Of a stretch of 64,000 nucleotides of DNA, positions 36,433 to 44,472 are shown one piece after another; the stretch's first letter is position 1; every line of letters starts with the position of its first letter. The DNA is from Candidatus Polarisedimenticolaceae bacterium (GTDB taxonomy: Bacteria; Acidobacteriota; Polarisedimenticolia; Polarisedimenticolales; DASRJG01). Below the pieces are notes generated by a model that was given only the letters and a program-made list of their open reading frames with translations, ran no database searches and had not been told where the DNA came from. The stretch is from positions 434,001 through 498,000 of the forward strand of contig DASUCV010000022.1 of NCBI GenBank assembly GCA_036275915.1. Reading direction: 5' to 3'. The position numbers and the translations under genes were made by a program.

Positions 36433-36669
36433 TGAAAGGACCTCCTTCATTGGTCACGTCCGAGATCGTTTTCTCACCTAGGCCGCTCGGTACCAGTTCC
36501 GATCGGCGCCCCCGCCGACCACTCCTCCTTTCCGAGGTCTGTTTGCCTCTACTTACAACGTAGCTTGTCTCACTGACAACTGTTGCGTGGTTTCTTCGTC
36601 AATTGCGAGCCCGCCAGGTGGAGGAAGGGAAGACCATTCTCGGAGGCGTTCATCCGAAGCGCGCCGACC

Positions 36670-36698
36670 TTGACTTATTCCTGTAACTTATTGATACT
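36670..36698 (+). promoter_or_regulatory. Sigma-70-like promoter pointing right
   Basis: TTGACT (36670-36675), a 17-base spacer and GATACT (36693-36698) stand in a locally A+T-rich patch. No protein gene starts downstream on this strand, but a terminator lies about 140 bases later. Confidence 0.55.
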
Positions 36699-36704
36699 AA
36701 AGTA

Positions 36705-36845
36705 GTTGTCGGGTACGGGTGGGGCGCTACGCCTCTCATGACCATGCGTAGGCGATCAGATCGCTGACGCGGGAGGCGGGGGACCTCCCCTCACACCGTT
36801 GTCGACAGCCCCCGCAAAGACGAGTGTCCGAGCGGGGTTTTCCTT
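36705..36845 (+). ncRNA. Candidate small structured RNA
   Basis: Between the promoter at 36670-36698 and the terminator at 36810-36841 is about 140 bases with no reading frame. It holds three possible helices: CTACGC/GCGTAG, GCGATC/GATCGC (small loop) and GGAGG/CCTCC, then the terminator stem. It lies in the gap between the sigma-like gene and the CBASS operon, both transcribed leftwards, so it would be an independent rightward transcript. Evidence is the promoter-terminator frame and pairing only. Confidence 0.4.
36810..36845 (+). terminator. Rho-independent terminator of the RNA candidate
   Basis: CCCCGC (36810-36815) pairs with GCGGGG (36832-36837) around a 16-base loop and is followed by TTTTCCTT. 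Confidence 0.65.
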
Positions 36846-36924
36846 ATTTCAAAAGCATCGCCTAGGAGATCGCGCGCACCGATCATCACCGCCACGTATT
36901 CTGTCATCGGTTCTATCGCGGGGA

Positions 36925-37596
36925 CTACGGCCGAGAATTGTCTCTTAACCGCTTGAGACTTTCTAAACTATGGGCCGCCTGCTCTCGCCCAATTCTGCTA
37001 CGGTAGCGTTTGACCAGAGCCCAGTGGCACCGAGCGAGGCGCTCTCCTGATCCGCAGGGACACGGGACGTGGCCTTTGATTTTCTTCGGCACTAGACACT
37101 CGGTGAATGCGATCGCCCGATCAAGGCTTTCAGTGCAAAAGATCCCCTCGTAGTACTGGGCGAGCCCTTCATGTCCATGGGCCCATTCGCCGAACGGCCA
37201 CGGACGACCGGCAGCCACTTCGATTTGACCTAGGAACCAGGTTCGGATGGGACCGTCTAGGAACTGTCGGAATGAACTTCCGATAGGCCAGACGCGCCAC
37301 CGCTCGTCAGGTACGAAGAGGCAGGCCTCGCCGGTCTCCCGATTCACATGCGCATTAGCGATGTGGGGAATTCGGCCGGCGACTTCGAATACCTGCGGCA
37401 GGCCCTTGGGATAGTTGAGAGGGAACTTGATTTTGACGGCGAAACTGCCGTGAACCACTCCCTCGAAAACCACGGGGAAACCACCGACCACTTCGGGCTC
37501 ACCGGTTGTGCTTGTCTCAAGCCGAAGTGTTGGGTACGCGCGGAGGCTCTCCCTAATATCCTCCAGTAGAGCCGGCGTACGCTCGAACCACCGCAT
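36925..37596 (-). CDS. CBASS E2-like protein with C-terminal SEC-C zinc motif
   Basis: About 223 residues. ATG 37596 overlaps the CD-NTase stop as TAATG; a GTG six codons earlier is possible. The E2 core has FPLNYPKGLPQVFEV, a His-Val-Asn loop and Cys92 in GEACLF where the E2 nucleophile lies. The last 45 residues hold HVPCPCGSGERLARCHW, a SEC-C zinc finger that recruits or binds partners. E2 proteins without a dedicated E1 mark type II-short CBASS, where they are linked to priming the CD-NTase. Here an E1 stands three genes upstream. Confidence 0.82.
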   Translation of the reverse strand: MRWFERTPALLEDIRESLRAYPTLRLETSTTGEPEVVGGFPVVFEGVVHGSFAVKIKFPLNYPKGLPQVFEVAGRIPHIANAHVNRETGEACLFVPDERWRVWPIGSSFRQFLDGPIRTWFLGQIEVAAGRPWPFGEWAHGHEGLAQYYEGIFCTESLDRAIAFTECLVPKKIKGHVPCPCGSGERLARCHWALVKRYRSRIGREQAAHSLESLKRLRDNSRP

Positions 37597-38507
37597 TACA
37601 CCGACGGAGTCCACGGCTTGGTCGGTGTAGCGACTGCGGCTGCCGCTCTCTTCAGAATCTCTGGACCCCGACTCCCCTTGTCTCCTGGATCAGGGAGCTT
37701 GCCGAAGACGGCCTCCCAACCGGAATTACCAAGGATGGAAAGCGTGGTCTGTGCCACAGCAGACAAGGTGGCCTTGACCCCGGCATCAAGCAATCCTGAC
37801 AGGTCGTTTCCGTTTGGGTTAGCAGGATCCTCGATGGACAACTTTGCGCTTCGATCTCGGAATTCCGTCCAGACGTGAACCAATTGATCTGCAAGTCCAC
37901 TCTTCGTCTTGGAGGAAAGGAGGTCAATGACCAAGAGCTCGAGACCGAAGTGCTTGATGGAGAGTCCGTTACGGTAACGCCACAGCTTCAAAAGGCGGAT
38001 CGCTGGCACAACACCACTGCCCTTCACGTGTGTGATATGGGTCGAGAGGTTGGTCTTAAGGCGCTCACCCTCAACCCCGTTCTGGTACAGCCAGGCATCT
38101 CCGCCCTTCTCATCGATGTAGCGACCAGGTACGGCATCGATGTGGAAGTCCTGCTTGTAGTTCTCCGCGTCCTTGCCCCGAAGCCGCAGAGCGGACGGCT
38201 TCTTATCCACGTAATAGTCGTCTTCGAGCGCCTTAGCAACATTCTCGTAGATTGCCTTCAGGGTCTCGCCGGCGCTCGTATCATCGTGCGGGAAGTAGCA
38301 GATGACGTCGAGGTCGTACGCTTCACGGATCATCGTGCCCTTCGCCATCGAGCCGCCGTACTGAATCGTAGGCGAGCACTTCGGAAAAGCCTTGCGCACG
38401 ATTCCTTCAACGGCCTTGCGGTGATCCTCCAAGGCGACGAGCTCCGAGCTCTTGGGGGCAAGGGTCTGATCCTCAAGCACTGCACTCAAATATTCGTTAG
38501 GTTCCAT
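37596..38507 (-). CDS. CD-NTase (CBASS cyclic-oligonucleotide synthase)
   Basis: 303 residues. The polymerase-beta-type active site is complete: GGSMAKGT (GS at 52-53), D65 and D67 in YDLDVICYF and a third Asp in DFHIDAVPG (D124). This places it in the CD-NTase family that makes cyclic di- or trinucleotides after infection. The C terminus has the usual PAIRLLKLWRYRNG helix and ends near the E2 gene. It overlaps the Cap5 gene by 11 bases, so both are translated together. Product identity needs clade assignment. Confidence 0.9.
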   Translation of the reverse strand: MEPNEYLSAVLEDQTLAPKSSELVALEDHRKAVEGIVRKAFPKCSPTIQYGGSMAKGTMIREAYDLDVICYFPHDDTSAGETLKAIYENVAKALEDDYYVDKKPSALRLRGKDAENYKQDFHIDAVPGRYIDEKGGDAWLYQNGVEGERLKTNLSTHITHVKGSGVVPAIRLLKLWRYRNGLSIKHFGLELLVIDLLSSKTKSGLADQLVHVWTEFRDRSAKLSIEDPANPNGNDLSGLLDAGVKATLSAVAQTTLSILGNSGWEAVFGKLPDPGDKGSRGPEILKRAAAAVATPTKPWTPSV

Positions 38508-39660
38508 GTTCGTTTACCTTAATTGTTTCAATATATCCGTCACCCGTCCGGTTCCGGTCCCAGATGACAAGAGTCGGGTCAACTCGGGGCATCAGATCGA
38601 GCCCTAGAGCGACGGCCACTGGTGCTGGTACCGCTGGGACAATGTGGATCTGACGAGTAGTTGGACGATCGCGTCCTACGTCGCCCCGCAGGAAAGCCTG
38701 GTACGTCCGGCGAAAATTCGCAAGAGTAACTCGAGATCCTAAGATCGTTGGATCAGCGTCCGCCCCTTCAAGAGCAATCTCATATACGGGAGCATCAGCC
38801 AGACCATCGGGAAGCTGGGATAGATGAACCTTACCGCTGAGAGAAAGCACCAGGACCACCCTCATGGTATCTGATCCATCGCGCAGGAGCCGCGTCGACG
38901 TCGAGAGACTCGGTGCATCGTTCTTCCAGCTCCAGCTCTGTGTGTCTCGGTGACGCTGGAAAAGCTCAATAGGAAGCTTGTTGCTGAGCTTGGATCCGAG
39001 GTAAACAAGCAGCGGAATGGGTCCCAGCGCAAATACCGCGAGCTGCTGAATCGGAGCCGCTCGTCGGAGCAAAGCACCACTACTATCGCCGATGAGTCGG
39101 GTAGCCGTCTCCCAGTATGCCGGGTCTGCGTAATCTGGTAACCGAGTTAGATCAATGGTTTCAATGTCACGGGTGATGTACCAAGGCGAGACTGCCGACT
39201 GCATCTGAGCCCGAGTAACCTGCACCGGTTGACGGTCGATTAGCGCCTTCAGGACTAGAGCGGTCGACTCGCGGTCGGGGCGCGTCTCAGTCAATTCCCA
39301 GACCCGATCCTCGTGAGCCTTCTTGAAGTCTCGAAGGACTGGGACCGGATAGCGTACGGGCTCCCTGTCAATCAAAGTATGGCAAGCTCCGCAGAGCAGC
39401 ATGAGATTATCGAGTGCGTTCACAGCCACGGGATCCATCGCAGCGTCGCCACGCGGGCCTTCAGGGCTGAAGGCGAAGATGTGTGCCATTTCCGCAAAGT
39501 TGCCTGGGATTCCCGTAACCGGATGCTCTAGGAGATACCGATTGCATCCGTCGAACTCGCATCGACCACCTGCCTGCACATAGAGGTATAGCCGCACTGG
39601 ACCGCTGATCCCACGAGCACGTCTTACTGGACTAGTGGTGGCTTGTTTGCGTACTGCCAT
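38497..39660 (-). CDS. cap5: Cap5: HNH nuclease with SAVED domain (CBASS effector)
   Basis: 387 residues. The N-terminal HNH nuclease (about 30-100) has CEFDGCN, EMAHIFAF with His60, LDNLMLLCGACHTLID with Asn85, Cys90 and Cys93. The C-terminal SAVED domain (about 170-387) shows LAVFALGPIPLLVYLGSKLS and SWSWKNDAPS. In characterised Cap5 a cyclic nucleotide binds SAVED, triggers assembly and activates double-strand DNA cleavage, killing the infected cell. It overlaps the CD-NTase gene and is followed by the E2 gene. Confidence 0.9.
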   Translation of the reverse strand: MAVRKQATTSPVRRARGISGPVRLYLYVQAGGRCEFDGCNRYLLEHPVTGIPGNFAEMAHIFAFSPEGPRGDAAMDPVAVNALDNLMLLCGACHTLIDREPVRYPVPVLRDFKKAHEDRVWELTETRPDRESTALVLKALIDRQPVQVTRAQMQSAVSPWYITRDIETIDLTRLPDYADPAYWETATRLIGDSSGALLRRAAPIQQLAVFALGPIPLLVYLGSKLSNKLPIELFQRHRDTQSWSWKNDAPSLSTSTRLLRDGSDTMRVVLVLSLSGKVHLSQLPDGLADAPVYEIALEGADADPTILGSRVTLANFRRTYQAFLRGDVGRDRPTTRQIHIVPAVPAPVAVALGLDLMPRVDPTLVIWDRNRTGDGYIETIKVNEHGT

Positions 39661-39725
39661 AAGGCTGCGTCATTTTCTCGCGTCAACTTCGGCTTGTTAA
39701 TGGATTGCCTATCGCGATGCGACCG

Positions 39726-40070
39726 CTATCGTCTGCCACGCTCCGTTCTAGTACCTCGGGGCTTCTTCCTGTTCCGTTCGATTTCCCTCTTCGACCACTG
39801 ACGCGCCCAGACGACCCGGTTCCTTCGTATCCAATAGTGCGACTGACACGGGAAGCTCCAATTTCCAATTGACGGCTGAAGCGAAATAGTCTGCCCGTCG
39901 TAGTTCAGGTTCCAGTCTGTGGGGCTTAGAGGAGTCACAACCTGACTTCCACATCCACAGCAGCATCTGTGAATCGCGGTTGCGAACTCCACAGAGACGT
40001 AAACAATCCCGGATTCAAGGTCGTCTGGGATGAAGTGCACGAATTGATGTGTCATCTGATTCAGCTTCAT
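39726..40070 (-). CDS. DUF6527 protein of a ubiquitin-like module
   Basis: 114 residues, ATGA overlap with the ThiF gene. The core is VHFIPDDLESGIVYVSVEFA, a cysteine cluster CCCGCG, TPLSPTDWNLNYDG and a His/Trp-rich FPCQSHYWIRR, matching DUF6527. The cysteines suggest a zinc site. DUF6527 genes usually follow a multiubiquitin gene and an E1-like gene, so it should be a processing or regulatory component. The C-terminal 30 residues are arginine-rich. Confidence 0.82.
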   Translation of the reverse strand: MKLNQMTHQFVHFIPDDLESGIVYVSVEFATAIHRCCCGCGSQVVTPLSPTDWNLNYDGQTISLQPSIGNWSFPCQSHYWIRRNRVVWARQWSKREIERNRKKPRGTRTERGRR

Positions 40071-41245
40071 ACGTGGTCGTCGCTATCCAAGACGTTAGTG
40101 TTGATGACGTACGTCGAGTCGTGCTCCCGTTCGAAGTCGAGGTAGAAGCCGCAGAGTTTCTTCCACTTGATTACTGCGATGCAGGCATTCATCGCGTTCA
40201 AGTCCGCGATCTGAATATTCCGTTCGTACTCCGCGTTTGCTGTTGGAGCGGCTATCGGTACACGGCTTCGGAAGTGATCGCGTTTCGTCGGTGTACTCGT
40301 AGTCACTCGCAGCATGCCGCGCAATGAGTCCTCTACGAGTTCTACGCCCATGCCCGTATCGATGAAAGTGATGTTGGTATCTTCGAGATGGTCGACGACA
40401 GCAACCTTCGGATCTCCTGGGTCCATGCACAAGAATACACAGTCCATCAGTTCCAATTCCGAAACGTTGTCGGCGGTGATGTCGTACTCGTGCGGAATGA
40501 TCCCTCGGTGCAACTTCGAATAGATCTCCTTGAAGTGACCGACTTTCGACTCACGCGTCTCCAGCTCGGCTCTCGACACAGCTCCAGGCGCCCTGAAAGC
40601 GTTGTGCGTTAAGAACCGATCCGCGTCGAAGAGATGAATCTCTTTCACGTGAGTCTTCGCTACCAAATCAAGGATGTATGATCCCGTGCCGCCGAGCCCC
40701 AGTATCGCGAGGCGCTTTGATTCTAGTTTGCTTGCCGGAAGACCAATGCCAGCCCTACTCGTCGCGGTATCCACGTACTCGAAGACTGACTCATCAGGAT
40801 CGGTGGGGATCACGGGAAACGTCTGGGCTGTCGCGTTGGCATCGATCGCTTGCGCGGGACTCGTGAAGATGTTCACATACGTGGTCATCTTCTGGTAATA
40901 GTCCGCGTAGTCGACTCCTCCATGTAATTTGCATGAAAACGAGTGATTCACTTCCAACTCTGGACTGAGCCTCTGAGTTCCCCCACTCACGAGCTTCTCC
41001 ATTGGCACACCATCTTTGCTACATGGGAGCTCGCCAACGAACATCGCTTGGTGGTTGCCAGGAGCTACCGTGATTTCACCCGCGGTCTTTAGCTCGGATA
41101 CGAGAATCCCTAGCTTCACCTCCTTGTTGGAGTTTACATACGGAACATCCTTGATCAGAAGATAGCCCGACCGAACCTCGACGTCGTAGCCTTCATCCCG
41201 CAGCTTCTTTAGGTCAGGACTACGATTTATCAGTTGCTGTGACAT
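40067..41245 (-). CDS. ThiF-type E1-like protein with N-terminal DUF6791-like domain
   Basis: 392 residues. The C-terminal half has the ATP-binding loop LGLGGTGSYILDLVAK, LFDADRF and a later Asp-rich strand, as in ThiF and E1 enzymes. The N-terminal 150 residues (NHSFSCKLHGGVDYADYYQK, with a Cys) match the DUF6791 domain that I take to be E2-like; the protein would then be an E1/E2 fusion. It overlaps the multiubiquitin gene by 26 bases and the DUF6527 gene by four, so the three genes are a translation-coupled unit. Confidence 0.82.
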   Translation of the reverse strand: MSQQLINRSPDLKKLRDEGYDVEVRSGYLLIKDVPYVNSNKEVKLGILVSELKTAGEITVAPGNHQAMFVGELPCSKDGVPMEKLVSGGTQRLSPELEVNHSFSCKLHGGVDYADYYQKMTTYVNIFTSPAQAIDANATAQTFPVIPTDPDESVFEYVDTATSRAGIGLPASKLESKRLAILGLGGTGSYILDLVAKTHVKEIHLFDADRFLTHNAFRAPGAVSRAELETRESKVGHFKEIYSKLHRGIIPHEYDITADNVSELELMDCVFLCMDPGDPKVAVVDHLEDTNITFIDTGMGVELVEDSLRGMLRVTTSTPTKRDHFRSRVPIAAPTANAEYERNIQIADLNAMNACIAVIKWKKLCGFYLDFEREHDSTYVINTNVLDSDDHV

Positions 41246-41492
41246 CGAAGATCATGCCTTCCTTCACCTTCACCGGCTCACCACCAGGCACGAGCGTTCC
41301 GTGCTTGTTCCCTTCGGCCCGGCTATACTTCACGGTGATGACAACGCCCGGTCCTGACGGTGGGTTGTTGTCGTAGGCTAGGTTCACCACCCTCTCGTAG
41401 GTGAGCTCCTCGTTCTTGGGTACCTGCTTTTCGCGGCCGTTGACAATGATGGTAACGGTCTGCGTTTGTGATGTAGTGTTTGTAGTATTCAT
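41220..41492 (-). CDS. Multiubiquitin-domain protein
   Basis: 90 residues; AGGAAGG precedes the ATG at 41492. One Multi_ubiq-type beta-grasp domain: VTIIVNGREKQVPKNEELTY at the start, VNLAYDNNPPSGPGVVITVK in the middle and VKEGMIFDVTATDKS at the end. The protein ends in Ser, not Gly-Gly, as usual for this family, so conjugation through its C terminus would need processing or another chemistry. It is the first gene of the six-gene operon and has the best start signal. Confidence 0.88.
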   Translation of the reverse strand: MNTTNTTSQTQTVTIIVNGREKQVPKNEELTYERVVNLAYDNNPPSGPGVVITVKYSRAEGNKHGTLVPGGEPVKVKEGMIFDVTATDKS

Positions 41493-41510
41493 GGTGTCCT
41501 TCCTCACTAG

Positions 41511-41588
41511 TCAATTCGCCCCGGGGCCTTGTTGCTTCACATCCTTGGGAGGATTTGGATCCGGCCCGTGGCCGTCCTTGTCGCGGAT
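41511..41588 (-). pseudogene. Fragment of a second DUF2188 gene
   Basis: Directly upstream of the multiubiquitin gene the minus strand reads IRDKDGHGPDPNPPKDVKQQ then GPGAN and a stop, the C-terminal end of DUF2188 (compare IRDKDSYGRDPNPPKDKK at 28841). An in-frame TAG lies just before, and no earlier part is seen. It shows that a DUF2188 gene was lost here during assembly of the island. Confidence 0.65.
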
Positions 41589-41667
41589 CTACAACCTCTC
41601 GCACGCTAACACCCGCACTTCGACAGTCATTTGTAATTACTTACATTTGCCTCTCATTGTAAATGGT

Positions 41668-41874
41668 ATGATTCTGCCACGCTTTCGTCAAGGGCGTCGC
41701 GTACCGCGTTCAGCCCTTCCACCCCAAGACTTCCTGGTTTTCGATGAACGCGCAGCGATTCTGAACGCCGTCGGATCCTCCCTGTCCTCGACTGCCTCGG
41801 ACGAACGCGCAGATCTTGAATGGCTTGCTCGTTTGAAGGGGTCGCTTCTTGATTGCAGCCCCCGCGTCGGTTGA
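41668..41874 (+). CDS. Possible small protein
   Basis: 68 residues: MILPRFRQGRRVPRSALPPQ, later ERAAILNAVGSSLSSTASDE and WLARLKGSLLDCSPRVG. The codon pattern looks protein-like, and an A+T-rich patch with a TTACA...TGTAA dyad precedes it. No ribosome site is clear. It is the only rightward frame in a long leftward block. An alternative minus-strand frame over 41654-42055 is less convincing. Confidence 0.3.
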   Translation: MILPRFRQGRRVPRSALPPQDFLVFDERAAILNAVGSSLSSTASDERADLEWLARLKGSLLDCSPRVG

Positions 41875-41972
41875 GCGACTCAACACCCCTACGAGCCTTG
41901 CGCCGACGCCGTTCTGCTGGGTCCGCCACGGCGTGCACCGTCAATCGAACCAGTGAAATGCCGTAGGCTGCT

Positions 41973-42161
41973 CTACCAATAGCACGTCGGGGATAAGGTC
42001 CCGTCCTGGCAGACGACCCGGCAAGTGTCCGGGTCGTATGTCTTGACGCCCCCATGGTCGGAGCAACATCCCTGATGGCTGTGCTGCTCGCACACTTGGG
42101 ACCCGGCGCCGTGAGAACAGCCCACGATCAGGATGGCGACAAGTAGTAACGTTATGCGCAC
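41973..42161 (-). CDS. Small cysteine-rich lipoprotein
   Basis: 62 residues from GTG 42161. MRITLLLVAILIVGCSHGAG has a type II signal peptide with lipobox IVGC; the mature part (CEQHSHQGCCSDHGG, then CRVVCQDGTLSPTC) has seven further cysteines in a compact disulfide pattern. It would be anchored in the outer membrane. It is the last gene of the leftward nine-gene operon. Confidence 0.65.
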   Translation of the reverse strand: MRITLLLVAILIVGCSHGAGSQVCEQHSHQGCCSDHGGVKTYDPDTCRVVCQDGTLSPTCYW

Positions 42162-42220
42162 GATGTGGTACGATCGCGGCGAGCTTTGGTCACGACAGGC
42201 CTCCGGATCAGGCGATTCGC

Positions 42221-44410
42221 CTACTCAGCAAGAGGAGCGTGTGAACTGCCCCGGCCGTCCGGGGGCTCCAGCGTCCTCGCCCAATAGTCTCTCAACAGGA
42301 CTCGTTGGCCGCTGATAAGCCGGTAGAATTCTTCGTAGAAGGCCACGTCCCATCGTCGCGTTGACACGTATCCGTGTACGCGTAGTAGGTCTATGCCTTC
42401 GACGCTTGTGATCGAACGTTCCACGACGTAGTGTTCGGTGACAACAACACAATTGTCATCCACAAGTCCGAAGTCCTTGTCCCTAAAACTGCGGATTCCT
42501 GGATTCAACTTATCAAGAAACGCCACCCATACACTTCCACCACCTTCACGAGTCTGCTCTTCTAGTCGCGCCAGCTCCGCCCGATGCTCGCTGCTGATTT
42601 TCGCCCACGAACGCTTGTCCTCTACGACTATCGTCCGATCAATGGAAACCCCCGTATTTAGGACAGTAAGCAGGTTCCGCTTGAACAACTCCGCAAGGTA
42701 GTAATCTCGCACTACTCCGCGGACTTTCTTCTTCTCGTAGAGAGCCTCTACGAACTTCATCCCGTCCATAAAGCTGAAGCTACCCTCCTCGAGTTCGCTA
42801 ATCCGGCGTCTGATTGTCTGGACTTCCTCAACGGCAGGAATAGCTTGATCGATACTCGGTGGCCTCTCACTCGCCTGACTCTCAATGAACTCGCTGTGCC
42901 CCAAATGGACAGACCTCCTCACTGCAGCTTCGAGGTGGCGAATCCCCTCCGCCTTACCACCATCTCTGAGGAAGAACGTAATCCGCGGTACCCTGGTGGC
43001 AAGATGCTCAATCCGGACGTTCCACGTGCCAGCGTACCGAACACGTTCCATCACGACACCGTAGCGCGCGAGACGTGCTCGAGTCGCCTTCGTCATCGTC
43101 CACATTTCGTCCCCGCGCTTTAGGGGTTCTTTCTCGATATCGACACTCATGTCCAGATGCTGCTCGCTTTCCTCACCAAGCTCTTTCGACTCCTCGTGCT
43201 TCCGCCGAAACAGAACTGTGAAGAACTTAGACCACGAGCCCCCAATGTCCCATTCAGACGCCCGCGATGTGACCTGCCGCGATCCTGTTGTGAACTTGTA
43301 GCTCCCGACCTTTGTATGAGCGTCGACTGCGATCTTGCGCTGCAGCTGCCACACGGTGTCCCTTCGCCATGGGCCGAGACACCCGAGCGCGAAGAGGGCC
43401 GCAACGATTCCGCTTGGCGGAAGGCACCTTCGCCAGTTGTTCCAGGGCGCGAACTCGTTTCTCAGCACGTCCCAACTGCTCCGACCTGCAACCTCCGCAG
43501 CTCCTCCGAGTCTTTTCGAATTCAGAGGTTCATGGAGTAGGTCCATGCCTAGAACATACTTCTTGGGAGCACAAGGCGGTGCTTTGGCCCCCGAACGGTC
43601 TGGACAGTCGTTCACTTCGAACCTGTGCACGATGGTCCGGACGATTGTCGAGTCACTCTGACTCATGTAACTGCTGTAATCGATGTATGGCGACGTAACC
43701 AGGACGTCGGATGCCCTTGCATTCTCCATGGCTTCTATCCACCAAGGGCGACCAGTTGGATGATACCGGTCACTTGCATGCAGCCGACTCGCTGGAAATG
43801 ACACCTGCGAACCGTCGTCAGATGCGAGGTATACCCACGGCACCGTGAATTCGCCGTCGGTCTGGTCGTAGACACCGAATGCTCTTGATAAAACGACTCG
43901 CGGCGTGATGTCGCCCAAGTCGCGCGGCTCTCTCTTCGCGTCTTCGTATTTGTCTCGCACCGCCTTCGTAAACACCTCGAACGAGCTTTCTACTCTATCC
44001 GGCAGTGAGCATGTCGACCTTTGTGCTTCGGGCTTCTTCAGGCACTCGTCGGATGACCACACTGCTACGTCGGTGTTTACGTCCACGCCCGGGAATTGCG
44101 CTTCCTTATTGCGGTGCTGTTTGTTGAACTCGTCGGTCGTGTAGTTGTATGCAGGAATGGGACGCTCCTTTGGCTCCGATGAAGTATCTCGATCTTCAAT
44201 CGCTTTCGCCAATCGAGAGAACGGTGTTCCCGCAGTTACAAGCGCTTCAAGCCGCTCCGTTCCCATGCCTCGGTGCCAATATTGTTCTTCACGTAGCAGG
44301 CGGAGGCTGTCCGGCAACACAAACGCAGCTCTAGCGAGACAGAACACAACGGCTGCAACAATTAGTGAGTGCACCATCGCGGCACTCGAGTGGATTCTCA
44401 CTCTAAGCAT
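42221..44410 (-). CDS. Large membrane protein with Cache-like extracytoplasmic domain
   Basis: 729 residues; ATG 44410 follows GAGGACGAG. There is one N-terminal transmembrane helix (about 12-32), an extracytoplasmic region (about 33-330) with WVYLASDDGSQVSFP and RPWWIEAMENARASD, reminiscent of Cache sensors, and a second transmembrane helix near 340-360. The cytoplasmic C-terminal 370 residues include a coiled region (VEEVQTIRRRISELEEGSF) and an unassigned end with LLTVLNTGVSIDRTIVVEDK. It lacks kinase and receiver motifs. It looks like a sensor acting with the neighbouring ATP-grasp protein, which is inference from position. Confidence 0.65.
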   Translation of the reverse strand: MLRVRIHSSAAMVHSLIVAAVVFCLARAAFVLPDSLRLLREEQYWHRGMGTERLEALVTAGTPFSRLAKAIEDRDTSSEPKERPIPAYNYTTDEFNKQHRNKEAQFPGVDVNTDVAVWSSDECLKKPEAQRSTCSLPDRVESSFEVFTKAVRDKYEDAKREPRDLGDITPRVVLSRAFGVYDQTDGEFTVPWVYLASDDGSQVSFPASRLHASDRYHPTGRPWWIEAMENARASDVLVTSPYIDYSSYMSQSDSTIVRTIVHRFEVNDCPDRSGAKAPPCAPKKYVLGMDLLHEPLNSKRLGGAAEVAGRSSWDVLRNEFAPWNNWRRCLPPSGIVAALFALGCLGPWRRDTVWQLQRKIAVDAHTKVGSYKFTTGSRQVTSRASEWDIGGSWSKFFTVLFRRKHEESKELGEESEQHLDMSVDIEKEPLKRGDEMWTMTKATRARLARYGVVMERVRYAGTWNVRIEHLATRVPRITFFLRDGGKAEGIRHLEAAVRRSVHLGHSEFIESQASERPPSIDQAIPAVEEVQTIRRRISELEEGSFSFMDGMKFVEALYEKKKVRGVVRDYYLAELFKRNLLTVLNTGVSIDRTIVVEDKRSWAKISSEHRAELARLEEQTREGGGSVWVAFLDKLNPGIRSFRDKDFGLVDDNCVVVTEHYVVERSITSVEGIDLLRVHGYVSTRRWDVAFYEEFYRLISGQRVLLRDYWARTLEPPDGRGSSHAPLAE

Positions 44411-44472
44411 CTCGTCCTCGTCGTTTGCGGAGGAGATACGACGTTCATGTCGGCCTCACGGGACGGTCGCCA

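Noticed and set aside
41654-42055. Minus-strand frame of 133 codons
   Set aside because: Arg/Ser-rich, no ribosome site, overlaps the better lipoprotein gene and a more protein-like plus-strand frame.
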